Below, piece after piece: positions 1-10,563 of a DNA stretch of 46,965 bases (the first letter of the stretch is position 1; each line of letters begins with the position of its first letter). Position numbers and translations under genes: made by a program. The DNA is taken from positions 1 to 46,965 of the forward strand of contig JAGWPU010000002.1 of the NCBI GenBank assembly GCA_028870355.1, written 5' to 3'. The DNA comes from Gammaproteobacteria bacterium (GTDB taxonomy: Bacteria; Pseudomonadota; Gammaproteobacteria; Steroidobacterales; Steroidobacteraceae). Below the pieces are notes generated by a model, which ran no database searches, was not told the origin of the DNA, and saw nothing but the letters and a program-made list of their open reading frames with translations.

Positions 1-355
1 CAGCGGCGTCGGCGGCCGCCTCGTCGCGGGGCGCGACGCGTTCGACCTGTTCGCAGCGACGTTCCCGGCCGGCACGCTGGTCGGCGCGCCGAAGGTGCGC
101 GCGATGCAGATCATCGACGAGCTCGAGCCGGTCGGCCGCGAGCTCTACGGCGGCACCGTCGGCTATTTCGGCCGGCAAGGCGACATGGATCAGGCGATCA
201 CGATTCGCACCCTGGTGTTCCGCGGCGATCGGTACAGCTATCAGGCCGGCGGCGGGATCGTCGCCGACAGCGCGCCGCGCGCCGAATACGAAGAGGTGCT
301 CGCGAAGAGCGCGGTGCTGCGCCGGGCGCTTGCGCTCGCCGCGGAGGGGCTGTGA
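1..355 (+). CDS. trpE: Anthranilate synthase component I, C-terminal fragment
   Basis: This is the 3' end of trpE; the gene enters from outside the window and reads in frame from base 2. About 117 residues remain. They carry the chorismate-binding-enzyme signature around [14 protein letters not shown] and the YGGTVGYFG segment, followed by the typical GGGIVADS block near the C-terminus. With TrpG the enzyme makes anthranilate from chorismate and glutamine, the first committed step of tryptophan synthesis. Its stop lies 2 bases before the trpG start, so it heads or belongs to the trp operon that follows. The feedback-inhibition site would be in the missing N-terminal part. Confidence 0.95.
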   Translation, partial: SGVGGRLVAGRDAFDLFAATFPAGTLVGAPKVRAMQIIDELEPVGRELYGGTVGYFGRQGDMDQAITIRTLVFRGDRYSYQAGGGIVADSAPRAEYEEVLAKSAVLRRALALAAEGL

Positions 356-357
356 CC

Positions 358-932
<575 letters not shown>

Positions 933-933
<1 letters not shown>

Positions 934-1982
934 TGGTGTCGACCGCGCGGGAGATGCTCGAGGCGCTGCTCGACCGGCGCGATCTCGACGAGGGGCGAGC
1001 GGTCGAGCTGCTCACCGTGCTCGCGGAGCCGCAAACGCCGCCGGCGTTCGCCGGGGCGGTGCTCGCGGCTCTGCGCGCGAAGGGCGTCACCGCCGATGAG
1101 CTGCGGGGCTTCGCGCGCGCGATGCGCTCGCTCGCCCGCCGGCCGACGCTGCCCTCGCCGGTCGATGCGGTGGACATCGTCGGCACGGGCGGCGATGCCT
1201 CGGGGAGCCTCAACCTCTCCACCGGCGCGGCGTTGCTGGCGGCGGCCTGCGGCCTTCCCGTCGTGAAGCACGGGAACCGGTCCGTGTCGAGCCGCTGCGG
1301 GAGCGCGGACGTGATCGAGGCGCTCGGACTGAAGCTACCGCTCGACGAGGCGGCGGCGGCGCAGTGTCTCGAACGCACCGGGTTCACGTTCCTGTTCGCG
1401 CCACACTTCCATCCGGCGATGGGCGTGATCGCGCCGGTACGCCGTGCGCTCGGCGTGCGCACGGTGTTCAATCTGCTCGGGCCGCTGACCAATCCCGCGG
1501 CGCCGCGGTTCCGGGTGATCGGCGCGTACGACGCGCCGACCGCGCAGCTCATCGCGCGCACCCTGCTCGGCACCGAGGTCGAGCGTGCCTGGGTCGTGCA
1601 CGGCGCCGCCGGTTGGGACGAGGCGACGCCGATCGGTGCGTTCGACGCGCACGAGGTCGCCGACGGCCGGATCGAGACGCGGCGGATCGATCCGCTGGCG
1701 TTCGGCCTGCCGCGCTGCACGCCCGCGGACCTCGCGGGCGGCGATGCGCAGGACAACGCGGCGGCGCTGCGCGCGGTGTTCGAGCGGCGCGACCGCGGAC
1801 CGCACCGGGACGCGCTCGCGCTGCAGGCGGGCATCGCGCTGCACGTCGCCGGACGCGCGGCGACGCCCACCGAAGGGATCGAGTGCGCGCTGCACGCCGT
1901 CGACGGCGGCCGTGCCGGCGACTGGCTCGCGGCCTTCGGGCGTCATGCCGCGTCGCTCGCCGGTCGAGCGGAGGACGGATGA
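933..1982 (+). CDS. trpD: Anthranilate phosphoribosyltransferase
   Basis: The 349-residue TrpD transfers phosphoribose from PRPP to anthranilate. The sequence shows the PRPP-binding GTGGDxxxxxNxST motif at about residues 84-96 and the following KHGNRSVSSRCGSADV segment that binds anthranilate. Length is normal for a monofunctional TrpD, so it is not fused to TrpG as in enterics. Both ends overlap neighbouring genes by the ATGA arrangement, which indicates translational coupling with trpG and trpC. Confidence 0.96.
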
Positions 1983-2812
1983 GCGGATTTCTCGACGAGA
2001 TGGGGCGCGCGAGCCGCGAACGAGCCGATGCGGCGCGCGCGACGGAGTCCGTCGCGGCGCTCGAACGGCGCGCGGCGGCGACGCCCGTGGCACCACCGCT
2101 CGTCCTCTCGCCCGCGGGGTTCGACGTGATCGCGGAGATCAAGCGTCGCTCGCCGGCCGCGGGCGCACTCGCGGCGGTGGGCGACGACTGGCTCGCGCGC
2201 GCGCGCGACTATGCGCGAGCCGGCGCCGCTGCGGTGTCCGTGCTCACCGAGCCGACCCGTTTCGACGGCGCGCTCGCGCACCTCGAAAGCGCCGCAGCCG
2301 CCCTGCGCCCGCTCGGCGTCCCGGCGATGCGCAAGGATTTCCTGGTCGATCCGTACCAGGTGCTCGAGGCACGCGCCGCCGGCGCGGGCGGTGTCCTGCT
2401 GATCCTGCGGATGCTGTCGGCCGCGCAGTGCGCGGAGCTGATCGATGCCGCCGAGCGCTGCGGCCTCTACGTGCTGCTCGAGGCGTTCGATGCCGACGAA
2501 CTCGCGCGCGCCGGCGAGCTCGCGAGCGCCCGCGCCGGCCGCGTCCCGCTGCTCGTCGGCTTGAACTGCCGGGATCTGCAAACCCTGGCGGTCGTGCCGG
2601 CGCGCTTCGCCGCCCTGGCCGCGTCGCTGCCCGCGTCGGCGCCCGCGGTGGCCGAGAGCGGCGTCGCGACCGCGGACGATGCCCGACGGCTACGACGGCT
2701 CGGGTATCGGCTCGCGCTCGTCGGCTCGGCGCTGATGAGGCATCCGGATCCGGCCGACTGGATCCGCTCGGTGTTGCGGGTCGCGCGAACCGACGCGGCG
2801 CAAAACGGCTAG
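1979..2812 (+). CDS. trpC: Indole-3-glycerol-phosphate synthase
   Basis: The 277-residue TIM-barrel enzyme performs decarboxylative ring closure of CdRP to indole-3-glycerol phosphate. Recognisable blocks are FDVIAEIKRRSPAAG near residue 45, the MRKDFLVDPYQVLEARAAGA segment containing a catalytic lysine, the LLEAFDADEL strand, GLNCRDLQT and VAESGV. The ATG overlaps the trpD stop as ATGA. It is a single-function protein, separate from TrpF, unlike the fused TrpCF of Escherichia coli. The longer frame upstream of this ATG is only the out-of-frame shadow of trpD. Confidence 0.95.
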   Translation: MSGFLDEMGRASRERADAARATESVAALERRAAATPVAPPLVLSPAGFDVIAEIKRRSPAAGALAAVGDDWLARARDYARAGAAAVSVLTEPTRFDGALAHLESAAAALRPLGVPAMRKDFLVDPYQVLEARAAGAGGVLLILRMLSAAQCAELIDAAERCGLYVLLEAFDADELARAGELASARAGRVPLLVGLNCRDLQTLAVVPARFAALAASLPASAPAVAESGVATADDARRLRRLGYRLALVGSALMRHPDPADWIRSVLRVARTDAAQNG

Positions 2813-2821
2813 ACTGACGCC

Positions 2822-3424
2822 ATGTGGATCAAGATCTGCGGGATCACGAGTGCCGATGCGGTCGCGGCGGCCGCGGCTGCGAACGTCGACGCGATCGGTT
2901 TCGTGTTCGCACCGAGCCCGCGCCAGGTCACGCCCGGACAGGCGGCGCAGCTCGCCGCGCTCGCGCCGTCCGGATTGCTCAAGTTCGCGGTCGCGCAACA
3001 TCCGCTGCAGATGAAAGTCGACGAGATCTGCCGGACGCTGCGGCCGGATTACTTTCAGACCGACTTCGAGGACTTGCGCGAACTGCGGATCGCGCCCGGC
3101 GTGAAGTTGCTGCCGGTCGTGCGCTTCGGCCGCCAGTCGCCGCATCCGATGCCGGCGCGGATCCTGTTCGAGGGGCCGACCAGCGGGATCGGCGAGATCG
3201 CGGATTGGGGTCGCGCCGCGGAGCTCGCCCGGCAGACCGAAGTGATCCTCGCCGGCGGCCTGACCGCGGACAACGTGGCCGACGCGATCCGCGCGGTGCG
3301 CCCGTTCGGTGTCGACGTGAGCAGCGGCGTCGAATCGGAGCCGGGCGTGAAGGATCCTCACAAGATCGAGCAATTCGTGCGGGCGGTGCGTGATGCGGCG
3401 GCCCGGCTGGAGACGGACACATGA
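2822..3424 (+). CDS. trpF: Phosphoribosylanthranilate isomerase
   Basis: The 200-residue small TIM barrel catalyses the Amadori rearrangement of phosphoribosylanthranilate. The family start WIKICGIT carries the catalytic cysteine, and the GFVFAPSPRQV and GVDVSSGVES blocks are present, the last with an aspartate typical of the phosphate-binding end. The gene begins 9 bases after trpC and its stop overlaps the trpB start by ATGA, which continues the coupled trp operon. Confidence 0.95.
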   Translation: MWIKICGITSADAVAAAAAANVDAIGFVFAPSPRQVTPGQAAQLAALAPSGLLKFAVAQHPLQMKVDEICRTLRPDYFQTDFEDLRELRIAPGVKLLPVVRFGRQSPHPMPARILFEGPTSGIGEIADWGRAAELARQTEVILAGGLTADNVADAIRAVRPFGVDVSSGVESEPGVKDPHKIEQFVRAVRDAAARLETDT

Positions 3425-4644
3425 CGAGTGCCTCAGGCGCCGCGGCGACGGCCGCGGCGAGCGTTCCGGATCGGCGCGGTCGATTCGGACCGTTCGGCGG
3501 CCGCTACGTGCCGGAGACGCTGGTCGCGGCGCTCGATCGGCTGCAGGCCGGTATCGACCGATATCTCGCGAGCGAGGACTTCCAGGCGGAGTTTCGCAGC
3601 GAACTCGCGACCTGGGTCGGCCGGCCGACCGCGTTGACCCACGCCCTCACCCTCAGCCGTCGCTGGGGTGCGGACGTCTGGCTGAAGCGCGAAGACCTCG
3701 CGCACACCGGCGCGCACAAGATCAACAATGCGATCGGGCAGACGCTGCTCGCGAAGCGGCTCGGCGCGAAGCGCATCATCGCCGAGACCGGCGCGGGCCA
3801 GCATGGCGTTGCGAGCGCGGCGGCCGCGGCGCGCGTCGGATTGCCCTGCACGGTGTACATGGGCGCGGTCGACGTCGAGCGGCAGGCGCCGAACGTCGGG
3901 CGGATGAAGCTGCTCGGCGCGACCGTGGTTCCGGTCACGAGCGGTGATGCGACCCTGCGCGTCGCGATCGACGAAGCGCTGCGCGACTGGGTCGCCGATC
4001 CCGAGGGAACGTATTATTCGATTGGATCCGCGGTCGGGCCGCATCCGTATCCCTATCTCGTGCGCGAATTGCAATCGGTGATCGGGCGCGAAGCGCGCGC
4101 GCAGATGCTCGAGCGGACCGGCGCGTTGCCGGACGCTGCTTTCGCGTGCGTCGGCGGCGGCTCGAATGCGATCGGCTTGTTCCATCCGTTCCTCGAGGAT
4201 GCCGGCGTGCGGCTGGTCGGCATCGAGGCCGGCGGCCGCGGGCAGGGGCTCGGCGACAACGCTGCCTCGCTGACCTATGGGACGCCCGGCGTCCTGCAGG
4301 GCAGTTACACCCTGATCCTGCAGGACGAGCATGGACAGGTGCGCGAGACGCACTCGGTCTCCGCCGGGCTCGATTATTCGGGCGTCGGCCCCGAGCACGC
4401 GTACCTGCTGCGGACCGGACGGGTCGCGTACGAGGCCGCGAGCGACGCCGAGGCGCTCGACGCGCTGGTCGAATGTGCGCGCTACGAGGGCATCCTGCCG
4501 GCGATCGAGACCGCGCACGCGTTCGCGGGCGCGCGGCGTTACGCCGCGAGCCATCCCGGCGCCCGGATCCTGATCGGCTGCTCGGGGCGCGGGGACAAGG
4601 ACATGCCGATCCTGCAGCGGACCGTGCTCGAGGGCCTCGCATGA
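3421..4644 (+). CDS. trpB: Tryptophan synthase beta subunit
   Basis: The 407-residue PLP enzyme condenses indole with serine. The family start RFGPFGGRYVPETL, the PLP lysine Lys100 in HTGAHKINN, the GAGQHG block and the GGGSNAIG phosphate-binding loop are all present. An N-terminal extension of about 20 Ala/Ser-rich residues precedes the conserved core. The start overlaps the trpF stop and the stop overlaps the trpA start, as expected for subunits made in equal amounts. This is the TrpB1 type that forms an alpha2-beta2 complex with TrpA. Confidence 0.97.
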   Translation: MTSASGAAATAAASVPDRRGRFGPFGGRYVPETLVAALDRLQAGIDRYLASEDFQAEFRSELATWVGRPTALTHALTLSRRWGADVWLKREDLAHTGAHKINNAIGQTLLAKRLGAKRIIAETGAGQHGVASAAAAARVGLPCTVYMGAVDVERQAPNVGRMKLLGATVVPVTSGDATLRVAIDEALRDWVADPEGTYYSIGSAVGPHPYPYLVRELQSVIGREARAQMLERTGALPDAAFACVGGGSNAIGLFHPFLEDAGVRLVGIEAGGRGQGLGDNAASLTYGTPGVLQGSYTLILQDEHGQVRETHSVSAGLDYSGVGPEHAYLLRTGRVAYEAASDAEALDALVECARYEGILPAIETAHAFAGARRYAASHPGARILIGCSGRGDKDMPILQRTVLEGLA

Positions 4645-5414
4645 GCGTTGCGCCGCACGAGGCGGTCAGCGCCGCGATCGCCGCGGCCCGGAAGGGCGGC
4701 CGGACCGCACTGGTCGGCTTCCTGACGGCCGGCTTCCCACGGCGGGAGCGGTTTCGCGACGATCTCGCCGCGGTCGCCGCGGCCGCCGACGTCGTCGAAG
4801 TCGGGGTGCCGTTCAGCGATCCGATGGCGGATGGCACGACGATCCAGCGAGCGAGCTTCGCCGCGCTCGCGAACGGGGTGACTTTGCCGTGGATCCTCGG
4901 CGAGGTCGCGGCGGTGACCGCGACGGGCGGTGCGCCGATCCTGCTGATGAGCTATCTGAATCCGCTGCTCGCCTACGGTCTCGAGCGGCTGCCGCGAGCC
5001 GCGGCGGCCGCGGGGATCGCCGGATTCATCGTGCCGGACCTGCCGTTCGAGGAGCGGGCGGAGTTGAAGGCGGCGCTCGATCGCGAAGGGCTCGCGCTGG
5101 TGCAGATGGTCACGCCGGTGACCCCGCGGGAGCGACTCGAGCGCCTCTGTGCCGACGCCCGTGGTTTCGTCTACGCGGTCACGATGACCGGCACGACGGG
5201 CAAGGCCGCGGCGGTGCCGGACGACGTGCTCGCCTACATGGACCGCGTGCGCGCCGCGGCGAGGGTGCCAGTGTGCGCCGGGTTCGGGATCCGCTCGCGC
5301 GAGCAGGTCGACCGCTTCGCCGGCCACGTCGACGGGGTCGTCGTCGGGTCCGCCCTCGTCGAGGTGCTCGAGCGGGGCGAGGACCCACGCGCGTTCCTCG
5401 CGTCGTTGCGCTGA
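4641..5414 (+). CDS. trpA: Tryptophan synthase alpha subunit
   Basis: The 257-residue alpha subunit cleaves indole-3-glycerol phosphate to indole and channels it to TrpB. The catalytic glutamate is Glu53 in VEVGVPFSDP and the aspartate is Asp64 in MADG, matching the Glu49/Asp60 pair of the E. coli enzyme. The LTAGFP start, MSYLNP and MTGTTG blocks are present. It is the last trp gene of the run. Confidence 0.97.
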   Translation: MSVAPHEAVSAAIAAARKGGRTALVGFLTAGFPRRERFRDDLAAVAAAADVVEVGVPFSDPMADGTTIQRASFAALANGVTLPWILGEVAAVTATGGAPILLMSYLNPLLAYGLERLPRAAAAAGIAGFIVPDLPFEERAELKAALDREGLALVQMVTPVTPRERLERLCADARGFVYAVTMTGTTGKAAAVPDDVLAYMDRVRAAARVPVCAGFGIRSREQVDRFAGHVDGVVVGSALVEVLERGEDPRAFLASLR

Positions 5415-5448
5415 CGCCCGGGCGGCCCCGCGTCGTGCGGCGCGTGCG

Positions 5449-5763
5449 ATGAAACGGGTGTATCGCGCGGCGACGCTGGTCGACGTCGCGCACGCACGGA
5501 ACCTGCTGACCGCGGCCGGGATCCCGAGCGAGATCCGCAATCAGTTCCTCGCGGGTGCGGCGGGCGACCTGCCGATGTTCGAGACCTGGCCGCAGTTGCT
5601 GGTCGACGAGAGCGACGAGACCCGTGCGCTCGCGGTGCTGCAGCGTGCGCAGCGGCCGGTCGAGGGCGAGGCGTGGACGTGCCGGCAGTGCGGCGAGCGG
5701 CTCGAACCCCAGTTCACCGCGTGCTGGCGCTGCGGAACGCAAGCCGGCGAACCGCGCGGCTGA
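5449..5763 (+). CDS. DUF2007 protein with a C-terminal zinc ribbon
   Basis: The 104-residue protein has two parts. Residues 1-75 match the DUF2007 (putative signal-transducing) fold, with the MKRVYRAATLVDVAHARNLL start and the LLVDESDETRALAVL strand. Residues 76-104 hold a CxxC-x11-CxxC zinc-ribbon-like knuckle. It follows trpA by 34 bases and may be co-transcribed with it. Such proteins are widespread in gammaproteobacteria; I know of no established function. The stop codon lies inside a hairpin shared with the convergent ubiB. Confidence 0.8.
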   Translation: MKRVYRAATLVDVAHARNLLTAAGIPSEIRNQFLAGAAGDLPMFETWPQLLVDESDETRALAVLQRAQRPVEGEAWTCRQCGERLEPQFTACWRCGTQAGEPRG

Positions 5764-5781
5764 GCCGGCCGGCGCTCAGCC
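5758..5781. terminator. Inverted repeat between convergent DUF2007 gene and ubiB
   Basis: GGCTGAGC (5758-5765) and GCTCAGCC (5774-5781) form a perfect 8-bp stem with an 8-base loop. The stem contains the stop codons of both convergent genes. There is no strong U-tract on either strand, so a bidirectional intrinsic terminator is only a moderate guess. Confidence 0.4.
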
Positions 5782-7437
5782 GGTCGTCTTGGGTCGAGTC
5801 CAGCGCAGGCGCGCGAAGATCGCGGCGCCGGCGAGCAATTGCACCGCGCCGACGGCCGGGAGCGGTGCGCGGGCCGCGAGCCAGATCAGCCCCGCGAGCC
5901 AGAGCACGCCGCCGAGGATCGCCGCGTCCCGGCGGGATTCGAGGCGGCGCAGTTCCTCGCGCAGCTCGGCGAGCTCGGCGCTCTGGACCGGCCACCGGAA
6001 GCCGTCGTCGGCGGCGGCGCGTATCCCGGTCTTCACGATCTTCGGGATTTGTTTCAGGGTTTCGATCGCGTCGGGGAGTTGCGCGCGCATCGCGCGGACC
6101 AGCGTGCGCGGGCTCACCCGGTCGCGCATCCACGCGCGCAGGATCGGTTGCGCGGTCTTCCACAGATCGAGCTCCGGGTACAGCTGCCGCCCGAGCCCCT
6201 CGATGTTGAGCAGGGTCTTCTGCAGCAGGATCAGCTGCGGCTGGATCCGCATGTCGAAGCGCCGCGCGGTCTCGAACAGGCGCAGCAGCACCTGCGCGAA
6301 CGAGATGTCCTTCAGGGGCTTGTTGAAGATCGGCTCGCAGACCGTGCGCACCGCCGACTCCAACTCGCTGACCCGCGTGCCGCTCGGCACCCAGCCGGAT
6401 TCGACGTGCAGCGCCGCGACGCGCGCGTAGTCACGGTCGAAGAACGCCATGAAATTCTCGGCGAGGTAATGCTGGTCGCGCGCCTCGAGCGTGCCGACGA
6501 TCCCGAAGTCGACGGCGGCGTAACGGGGATTCTCCGGGTCGTCGACCTGCACGAAGATGTTCCCCGGGTGCATGTCGGCATGGAAGAAATTGTGGCGGAA
6601 CACCTGCGTGAAGAAGATCTCGACGCCGTTCTCGGCCAATTTGGCGATGTTCGTCCCGCGCGCCCGGAGCTCCTCGATGCGGTTCACGATGATCCCGTGG
6701 ATTCGCTCCATGACCATCACGTTCGACCGGCAGAGGTCCCAGTGGACCTCCGGGACGTACAGGAGGTTCGACCCCTGGAAATTGCGCTTCAGCTGCGACG
6801 CATTGCCGGCCTCGCGCATCAGATCGAGTTCGTCGAGGATCGTCTTGCGATATTCCTCGACGACTTCCTTCGGCCGCAGGCGCCGCGCCTCGCTCCAGTA
6901 CTGGTCCGCGAGCGCCGCGAGGCTGGCGAGCACCTCCAGGTCGCGCTCGATCATCTCGCGCATCCCGGGGCGCAGGATCTTCACGACCACCTCCGAGCCG
7001 TCCTTCAGCCGGGCGGCGTGCACCTGCGCGATCGAGGCGGCGGCGAGCGGGGTCCGATCGAACTCGGCGAAGATCTCCTCGAGCTTGCGCCCGAAGGTGG
7101 ATTCGATCGTCGCGACGGCGATCGCGCTGTCGAACGGCGGGACCCGATCCTGCAGCGCCGCGAGCTCGTCGGCGATGTCGATCGGCAACAGGTCGCGCCG
7201 GGTGGACAGCGCCTGGCCGAACTTCACGAAGATCGGCCCGAGTTCCTCGAGCGCGAGCCGCAACCGCTCGCCCCGGGTCGTGCCGGCGCTGCGCTGGAAC
7301 CAGGTCCACGGCGACAGGTACGCGAGGAAGCGGAACGGCCGGTACAGGTGGGTCGCGCGGACGAGTTCGTCGAGTCCGTGACGGACGAGGGCGCGCTGGA
7401 TCTCGAGCAGCCGACCGACGACGCGGACGCGGATCAT
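5776..7437 (-). CDS. ubiB: Ubiquinone biosynthesis kinase-like protein UbiB
   Basis: The 553-residue ABC1/ADCK/UbiB-family atypical kinase is needed for aerobic ubiquinone synthesis. The family KxGQ motif is seen as KFGQ at residues 72-75. Further on are [10 protein letters not shown] (ATP-binding lysine), the [13 protein letters not shown] catalytic-loop segment and the AVDFGIVG metal-binding motif. Two hydrophobic segments near residues 505-550 match the C-terminal membrane anchors of UbiB. It is the last gene of the dapF-to-ubiB run and overlaps ubiJ by ATGA. Confidence 0.95.
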   Translation of the reverse strand: MIRVRVVGRLLEIQRALVRHGLDELVRATHLYRPFRFLAYLSPWTWFQRSAGTTRGERLRLALEELGPIFVKFGQALSTRRDLLPIDIADELAALQDRVPPFDSAIAVATIESTFGRKLEEIFAEFDRTPLAAASIAQVHAARLKDGSEVVVKILRPGMREMIERDLEVLASLAALADQYWSEARRLRPKEVVEEYRKTILDELDLMREAGNASQLKRNFQGSNLLYVPEVHWDLCRSNVMVMERIHGIIVNRIEELRARGTNIAKLAENGVEIFFTQVFRHNFFHADMHPGNIFVQVDDPENPRYAAVDFGIVGTLEARDQHYLAENFMAFFDRDYARVAALHVESGWVPSGTRVSELESAVRTVCEPIFNKPLKDISFAQVLLRLFETARRFDMRIQPQLILLQKTLLNIEGLGRQLYPELDLWKTAQPILRAWMRDRVSPRTLVRAMRAQLPDAIETLKQIPKIVKTGIRAAADDGFRWPVQSAELAELREELRRLESRRDAAILGGVLWLAGLIWLAARAPLPAVGAVQLLAGAAIFARLRWTRPKTTG

Positions 7438-8060
7438 GCGGTGTCCGGTCCGCGCGGCGGTGCGCGATACGAAAGCCGCTCGAGCCGCGCCTCGAGGCGG
7501 TCGGTCGCTTCGCGCAGTTCGTCCACCGCGCGCACGAATTCCTCGACTTCCGGCTTGCCGACGAGGTCACGGCTCTCTTCGCGCAGGTACTCCGCGAGGT
7601 TCTCGCCGACGCTGCGCGCGCTGCGGAAGGCCCAGGTTCCGGCCGCGCGGGCGAGGTTGCCGAGGCGGCGCGCCGCGACGTCGCCGATCAACCGGGCCGC
7701 TTCCTCCTCCGGATCGGGTCGCGCGAGCGCGAGCAGCTCCCGGTAGCTTGCCGCGACCTCGGCGTCGCCACGGACCTGGAGCGATCCGCTGCCCACGGGG
7801 CGGTCGTGCTCGGCGGTCATCAGCCGCAGCAACGCACCCGGCGGTCCGGCGATCACCGCGTCGGCCGTGCCGCCGTCCGCGCTCGACAGCGCGAGCCGCC
7901 CCGAAATGCAGATCGCGCGGATGCGGATCACGCCGTCGAGATCGACCTGCAGGGACTTGCCGGCGAGACGGCGCGCGAGTCGCTCGGCGCGCGCCTGGCC
8001 GCCGATGTTGCGGTTCAGGACGCTCTCGAGCGCGGCGAGCCAGGGAGGAGTGGCCGGCAT
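7434..8060 (-). CDS. ubiJ: Ubiquinone biosynthesis accessory factor UbiJ
   Basis: The 208-residue protein has an SCP2-like lipid-binding N-terminal domain (about residues 1-120) and a C-terminal helical, coiled-coil-prone tail (about 155-200). This is the layout of UbiJ (formerly YigP), which organises the Ubi complex and binds polyprenyl intermediates. Assignment rests mainly on its position between ubiE and ubiB and on the hydrophobic SCP2 pattern. Sequence conservation in this family is low. UbiJ works with UbiK, which is also encoded in this window. Confidence 0.88.
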   Translation of the reverse strand: MPATPPWLAALESVLNRNIGGQARAERLARRLAGKSLQVDLDGVIRIRAICISGRLALSSADGGTADAVIAGPPGALLRLMTAEHDRPVGSGSLQVRGDAEVAASYRELLALARPDPEEEAARLIGDVAARRLGNLARAAGTWAFRSARSVGENLAEYLREESRDLVGKPEVEEFVRAVDELREATDRLEARLERLSYRAPPRGPDTA

Positions 8061-8063
8061 CGG

Positions 8064-8816
8064 TCAGATCTTGTAGCCGCGGTGCAAGGCGACGATCCCG
8101 CCGCTCAGGTTGTGATAGCGCGCGTGCGCGAATCCGACGGATCGCATCATCTCGAGCAAGGTTTCCTGATCCGGATGCATGCGGATGGACTCGGCGAGGT
8201 ACCGGTAGCTCGGTGCATCGTGCGCGACGACCGCGCCGAGCGCGGGGAGCACGTTGAACGAGTACAGATCGTAGACCTTGCCGAGACCCGGCAGCATCGG
8301 CTTCGAGAATTCCAGTACCAGCAGCTGACCACCGACCTTGAGGACCCGGTGCATCGAGGCGAGCGCGGCCGCCTTGTCGGTCACGTTGCGCAATCCGAAG
8401 CCGATCGTCACGCAGTCGAAGGAGCCGTCCGCGAACGGCAGCGCCTCGGCGTTCGCGACGACGCAGTCGACGTTGCCCGCGACCCCGTGGTCGAGCACCC
8501 GGTCGCGGCCGCGCAGCAGCATCGCGGCGTTGATGTCGGAGAGGACCACGCGCCCGTCCTTGCCCACCTGGCGGGCGAGGCCGATCGTGAGGTCGCCGGT
8601 GCCGCCGGCGACGTCGAGCGCGGTCTGGCCGGGGCGCAGACCCGCGACCGCGAGCGTGAATCGCTTCCACAGCCGGTGCACCCCGAACGACATCAGGTCG
8701 TTCATCAGGTCGTACTTGCCGGCGACGTTCTCGAAAACCGACCGGACGCGGCGGGCCTTCTCCGCCCATTCGACCGTCTCGAAGCCGAAATCGGCCGTTC
8801 GTCGTGGTTCGTTCAT
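8064..8816 (-). CDS. ubiE: Ubiquinone/menaquinone C-methyltransferase UbiE
   Basis: The 250-residue SAM-dependent methyltransferase acts on the benzoquinol ring. Visible motifs are [21 protein letters not shown] near the N-terminus, the SAM loop [11 protein letters not shown], the GFGLRNVTD segment and the C-terminal [11 protein letters not shown]. The start ATG at 8816 follows a 54-base gap from the DUF971 gene, the largest gap within this half of the run. Confidence 0.97.
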   Translation of the reverse strand: MNEPRRTADFGFETVEWAEKARRVRSVFENVAGKYDLMNDLMSFGVHRLWKRFTLAVAGLRPGQTALDVAGGTGDLTIGLARQVGKDGRVVLSDINAAMLLRGRDRVLDHGVAGNVDCVVANAEALPFADGSFDCVTIGFGLRNVTDKAAALASMHRVLKVGGQLLVLEFSKPMLPGLGKVYDLYSFNVLPALGAVVAHDAPSYRYLAESIRMHPDQETLLEMMRSVGFAHARYHNLSGGIVALHRGYKI

Positions 8817-8870
8817 CGCGCGCTCACCGATCGTCGGAATCCGGCCATTGTAGCCGTTTCGGCCGCGGAA

Positions 8871-9233
8871 TCAGACTCGCCGCGGTCGCCCCGCCGCGGC
8901 GCAACGCTCCAGGTAGCGCGACCAGTTGGCGGCGCGGTTGCGACCCAGGTCGTACAGCAGGCTCCAGCTGTAGAGCCCGGTGTCGTGGCCGTCGTCGAAA
9001 TTCAGTCTCAGCGCATACTGACCGATCGGATCGACGCCGCGGATCCCGACGTTCTCCTTGTCGGTCACGAGCACCCCTTCGCCGCCGCCGTGGCCTTTGA
9101 CCTCGGCGGACGGGGAGAACACGCGCAGGTACTCGAAGGGCAGCTCGAAGTGCGCGCCGTCGTCGAACGTGATCTCGAGGAGTCGCGACGCGGTGCGCAG
9201 CTTGATCTCGGTCGGCGTCGGGGTCGTGCTCAC
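8871..9233 (-). CDS. DUF971 (GBBH-like N-terminal domain) protein
   Basis: The 120-residue protein consists of a single DUF971 / gamma-butyrobetaine-hydroxylase N-terminal-like domain, with the features [35 protein letters not shown] and [25 protein letters not shown]. The start is GTG, overlapping the hslU stop as GTGA, so a shorter start would break an obvious coupling. This gene sits between hslU and ubiE in many gammaproteobacteria; related domains have been linked to iron-sulfur cluster handling. No function can be read from the sequence itself. Confidence 0.85.
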   Translation of the reverse strand: MSTTPTPTEIKLRTASRLLEITFDDGAHFELPFEYLRVFSPSAEVKGHGGGEGVLVTDKENVGIRGVDPIGQYALRLNFDDGHDTGLYSWSLLYDLGRNRAANWSRYLERCAAAGRPRRV

Positions 9234-10558
9234 AGGATGTACCTCGACAGATCCTCGTCGCGCGAGAGCTCGCCGAGATGCCGCTCGACGTAGTCCCGAT
9301 CGACGACGATGTGCGTGCCGCCGCGGTCCGCGGCCTCGAAGGACACCGATTCGAGCAGGCGCTCCATCACGGTGTGCAGGCGGCGCGCGCCGATGTTCTC
9401 GGTTCGCTCGTTGACCTCGTACGCGACTTCGGCGAGGCGGCGTACGCCGGAGGCGTCGAATTCCAGCGCGACGCCCTCGGTCTCGAGCAGGGCCGCGTAC
9501 TGCCGGCACAGCGAGGCGTCCGGTTCGGTCAGGATCCGCACGAAGTCCTCGACCGTCAGCGACTGGAGCTCGACGCGAATCGGCAGCCGACCCTGCAGTT
9601 CCGGGATCAGATCGGAGGGCTTGGACATGTGGAACGCGCCGGACGCGATGAACAGCACGTGGTCGGTCTTCACCGCACCGTACTTGGTGTTCACGGTGCA
9701 ACCCTCGACCAGCGGCAGCAGGTCGCGCTGCACGCCCTCGCGGGACACGTCCGCACCCGCGGTCTCCTGGCGGCGCGCGATCTTGTCGATTTCGTCGATG
9801 AACACGATCCCGTTCTGCTCCGCGCTCTCCACCGCCCGCGTCTTCAGTTCCTCCTCATCGATCAGCTTGCCCGCTTCTTCCTCGGTCAGGAGCTTCAAGG
9901 CCTCCGGGATCCTCAGCTTGCGCTGACGGGCGCGGCCGCCGCCGAGGTTCTGGAACATCGACTGCAGCTGCTGCGTCATCTCTTCCATCCCGGGCGGCGC
10001 CATGATCTCGACGCCCGTCGCCGGCGCCCGCACCTCGATCTCGACTTCCCGGTCGTCGAGCGCATGCTCGCGCAGCATCTTGCGCAGCCGTTGCCGGGTC
10101 TCCGGATCGCGCGGCGGGGCATCTGTCGACGCATCCGCCCGCGAGCTCGGCAACAGCGCATCGAGCAATCGCTCCTCGGCGGCGTCTGCGGCACGGTAGC
10201 GAACCTTCGCCATTTCCCGTTCGCGGGTGGTCTTCACCGCGATCTCGACGAGATCCCGGACGATCGAGTCGACCTCGCGGCCCACGTAGCCGACTTCGGT
10301 GAACTTCGTCGCTTCGACCTTCAGGAACGGGGCTTGCGCGAGCTTCGCGAGGCGCCGCGCGATCTCGGTCTTGCCGACGCCCGTCGGGCCGATCATCAGG
10401 ATGTTCTTCGGGGTGATCTCGGTGCGCAGCGCCGGGTCGACGCGGCCGCGCCGCCAGCGGTTGCGGAGCGCGATCGCGACCGCACGCTTGGCGGCGTGCT
10501 GGCCGACGATGTGCTTGTCGAGTTCCTCGACGATCTCGCGCGGGGTCATCTGCGACAT
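9230..10558 (-). CDS. hslU: HslU, ATPase subunit of the HslUV protease
   Basis: The 442-residue AAA+ unfoldase begins with the family block [16 protein letters not shown]. Walker A GPTGVGKT is at about residues 57-64, the [11 protein letters not shown] pore segment follows, and Walker B is FIDEIDK. A variable I-domain lies between, and the C-terminal tail EDLSRYIL is the part that docks into HslV. I chose the ATG at 10558; a second ATG three codons in is possible. It lies 5 bases after hslV. Confidence 0.97.
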   Translation of the reverse strand: MSQMTPREIVEELDKHIVGQHAAKRAVAIALRNRWRRGRVDPALRTEITPKNILMIGPTGVGKTEIARRLAKLAQAPFLKVEATKFTEVGYVGREVDSIVRDLVEIAVKTTREREMAKVRYRAADAAEERLLDALLPSSRADASTDAPPRDPETRQRLRKMLREHALDDREVEIEVRAPATGVEIMAPPGMEEMTQQLQSMFQNLGGGRARQRKLRIPEALKLLTEEEAGKLIDEEELKTRAVESAEQNGIVFIDEIDKIARRQETAGADVSREGVQRDLLPLVEGCTVNTKYGAVKTDHVLFIASGAFHMSKPSDLIPELQGRLPIRVELQSLTVEDFVRILTEPDASLCRQYAALLETEGVALEFDASGVRRLAEVAYEVNERTENIGARRLHTVMERLLESVSFEAADRGGTHIVVDRDYVERHLGELSRDEDLSRYIL

Positions 10559-10563
10559 CGGCG

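Noticed and set aside
5839-7746. 635-codon plus-strand frame opposite ubiB
   Set aside because: It is antisense to UbiB, whose catalytic motifs are intact, and no protein family is recognisable in the plus-strand translation.
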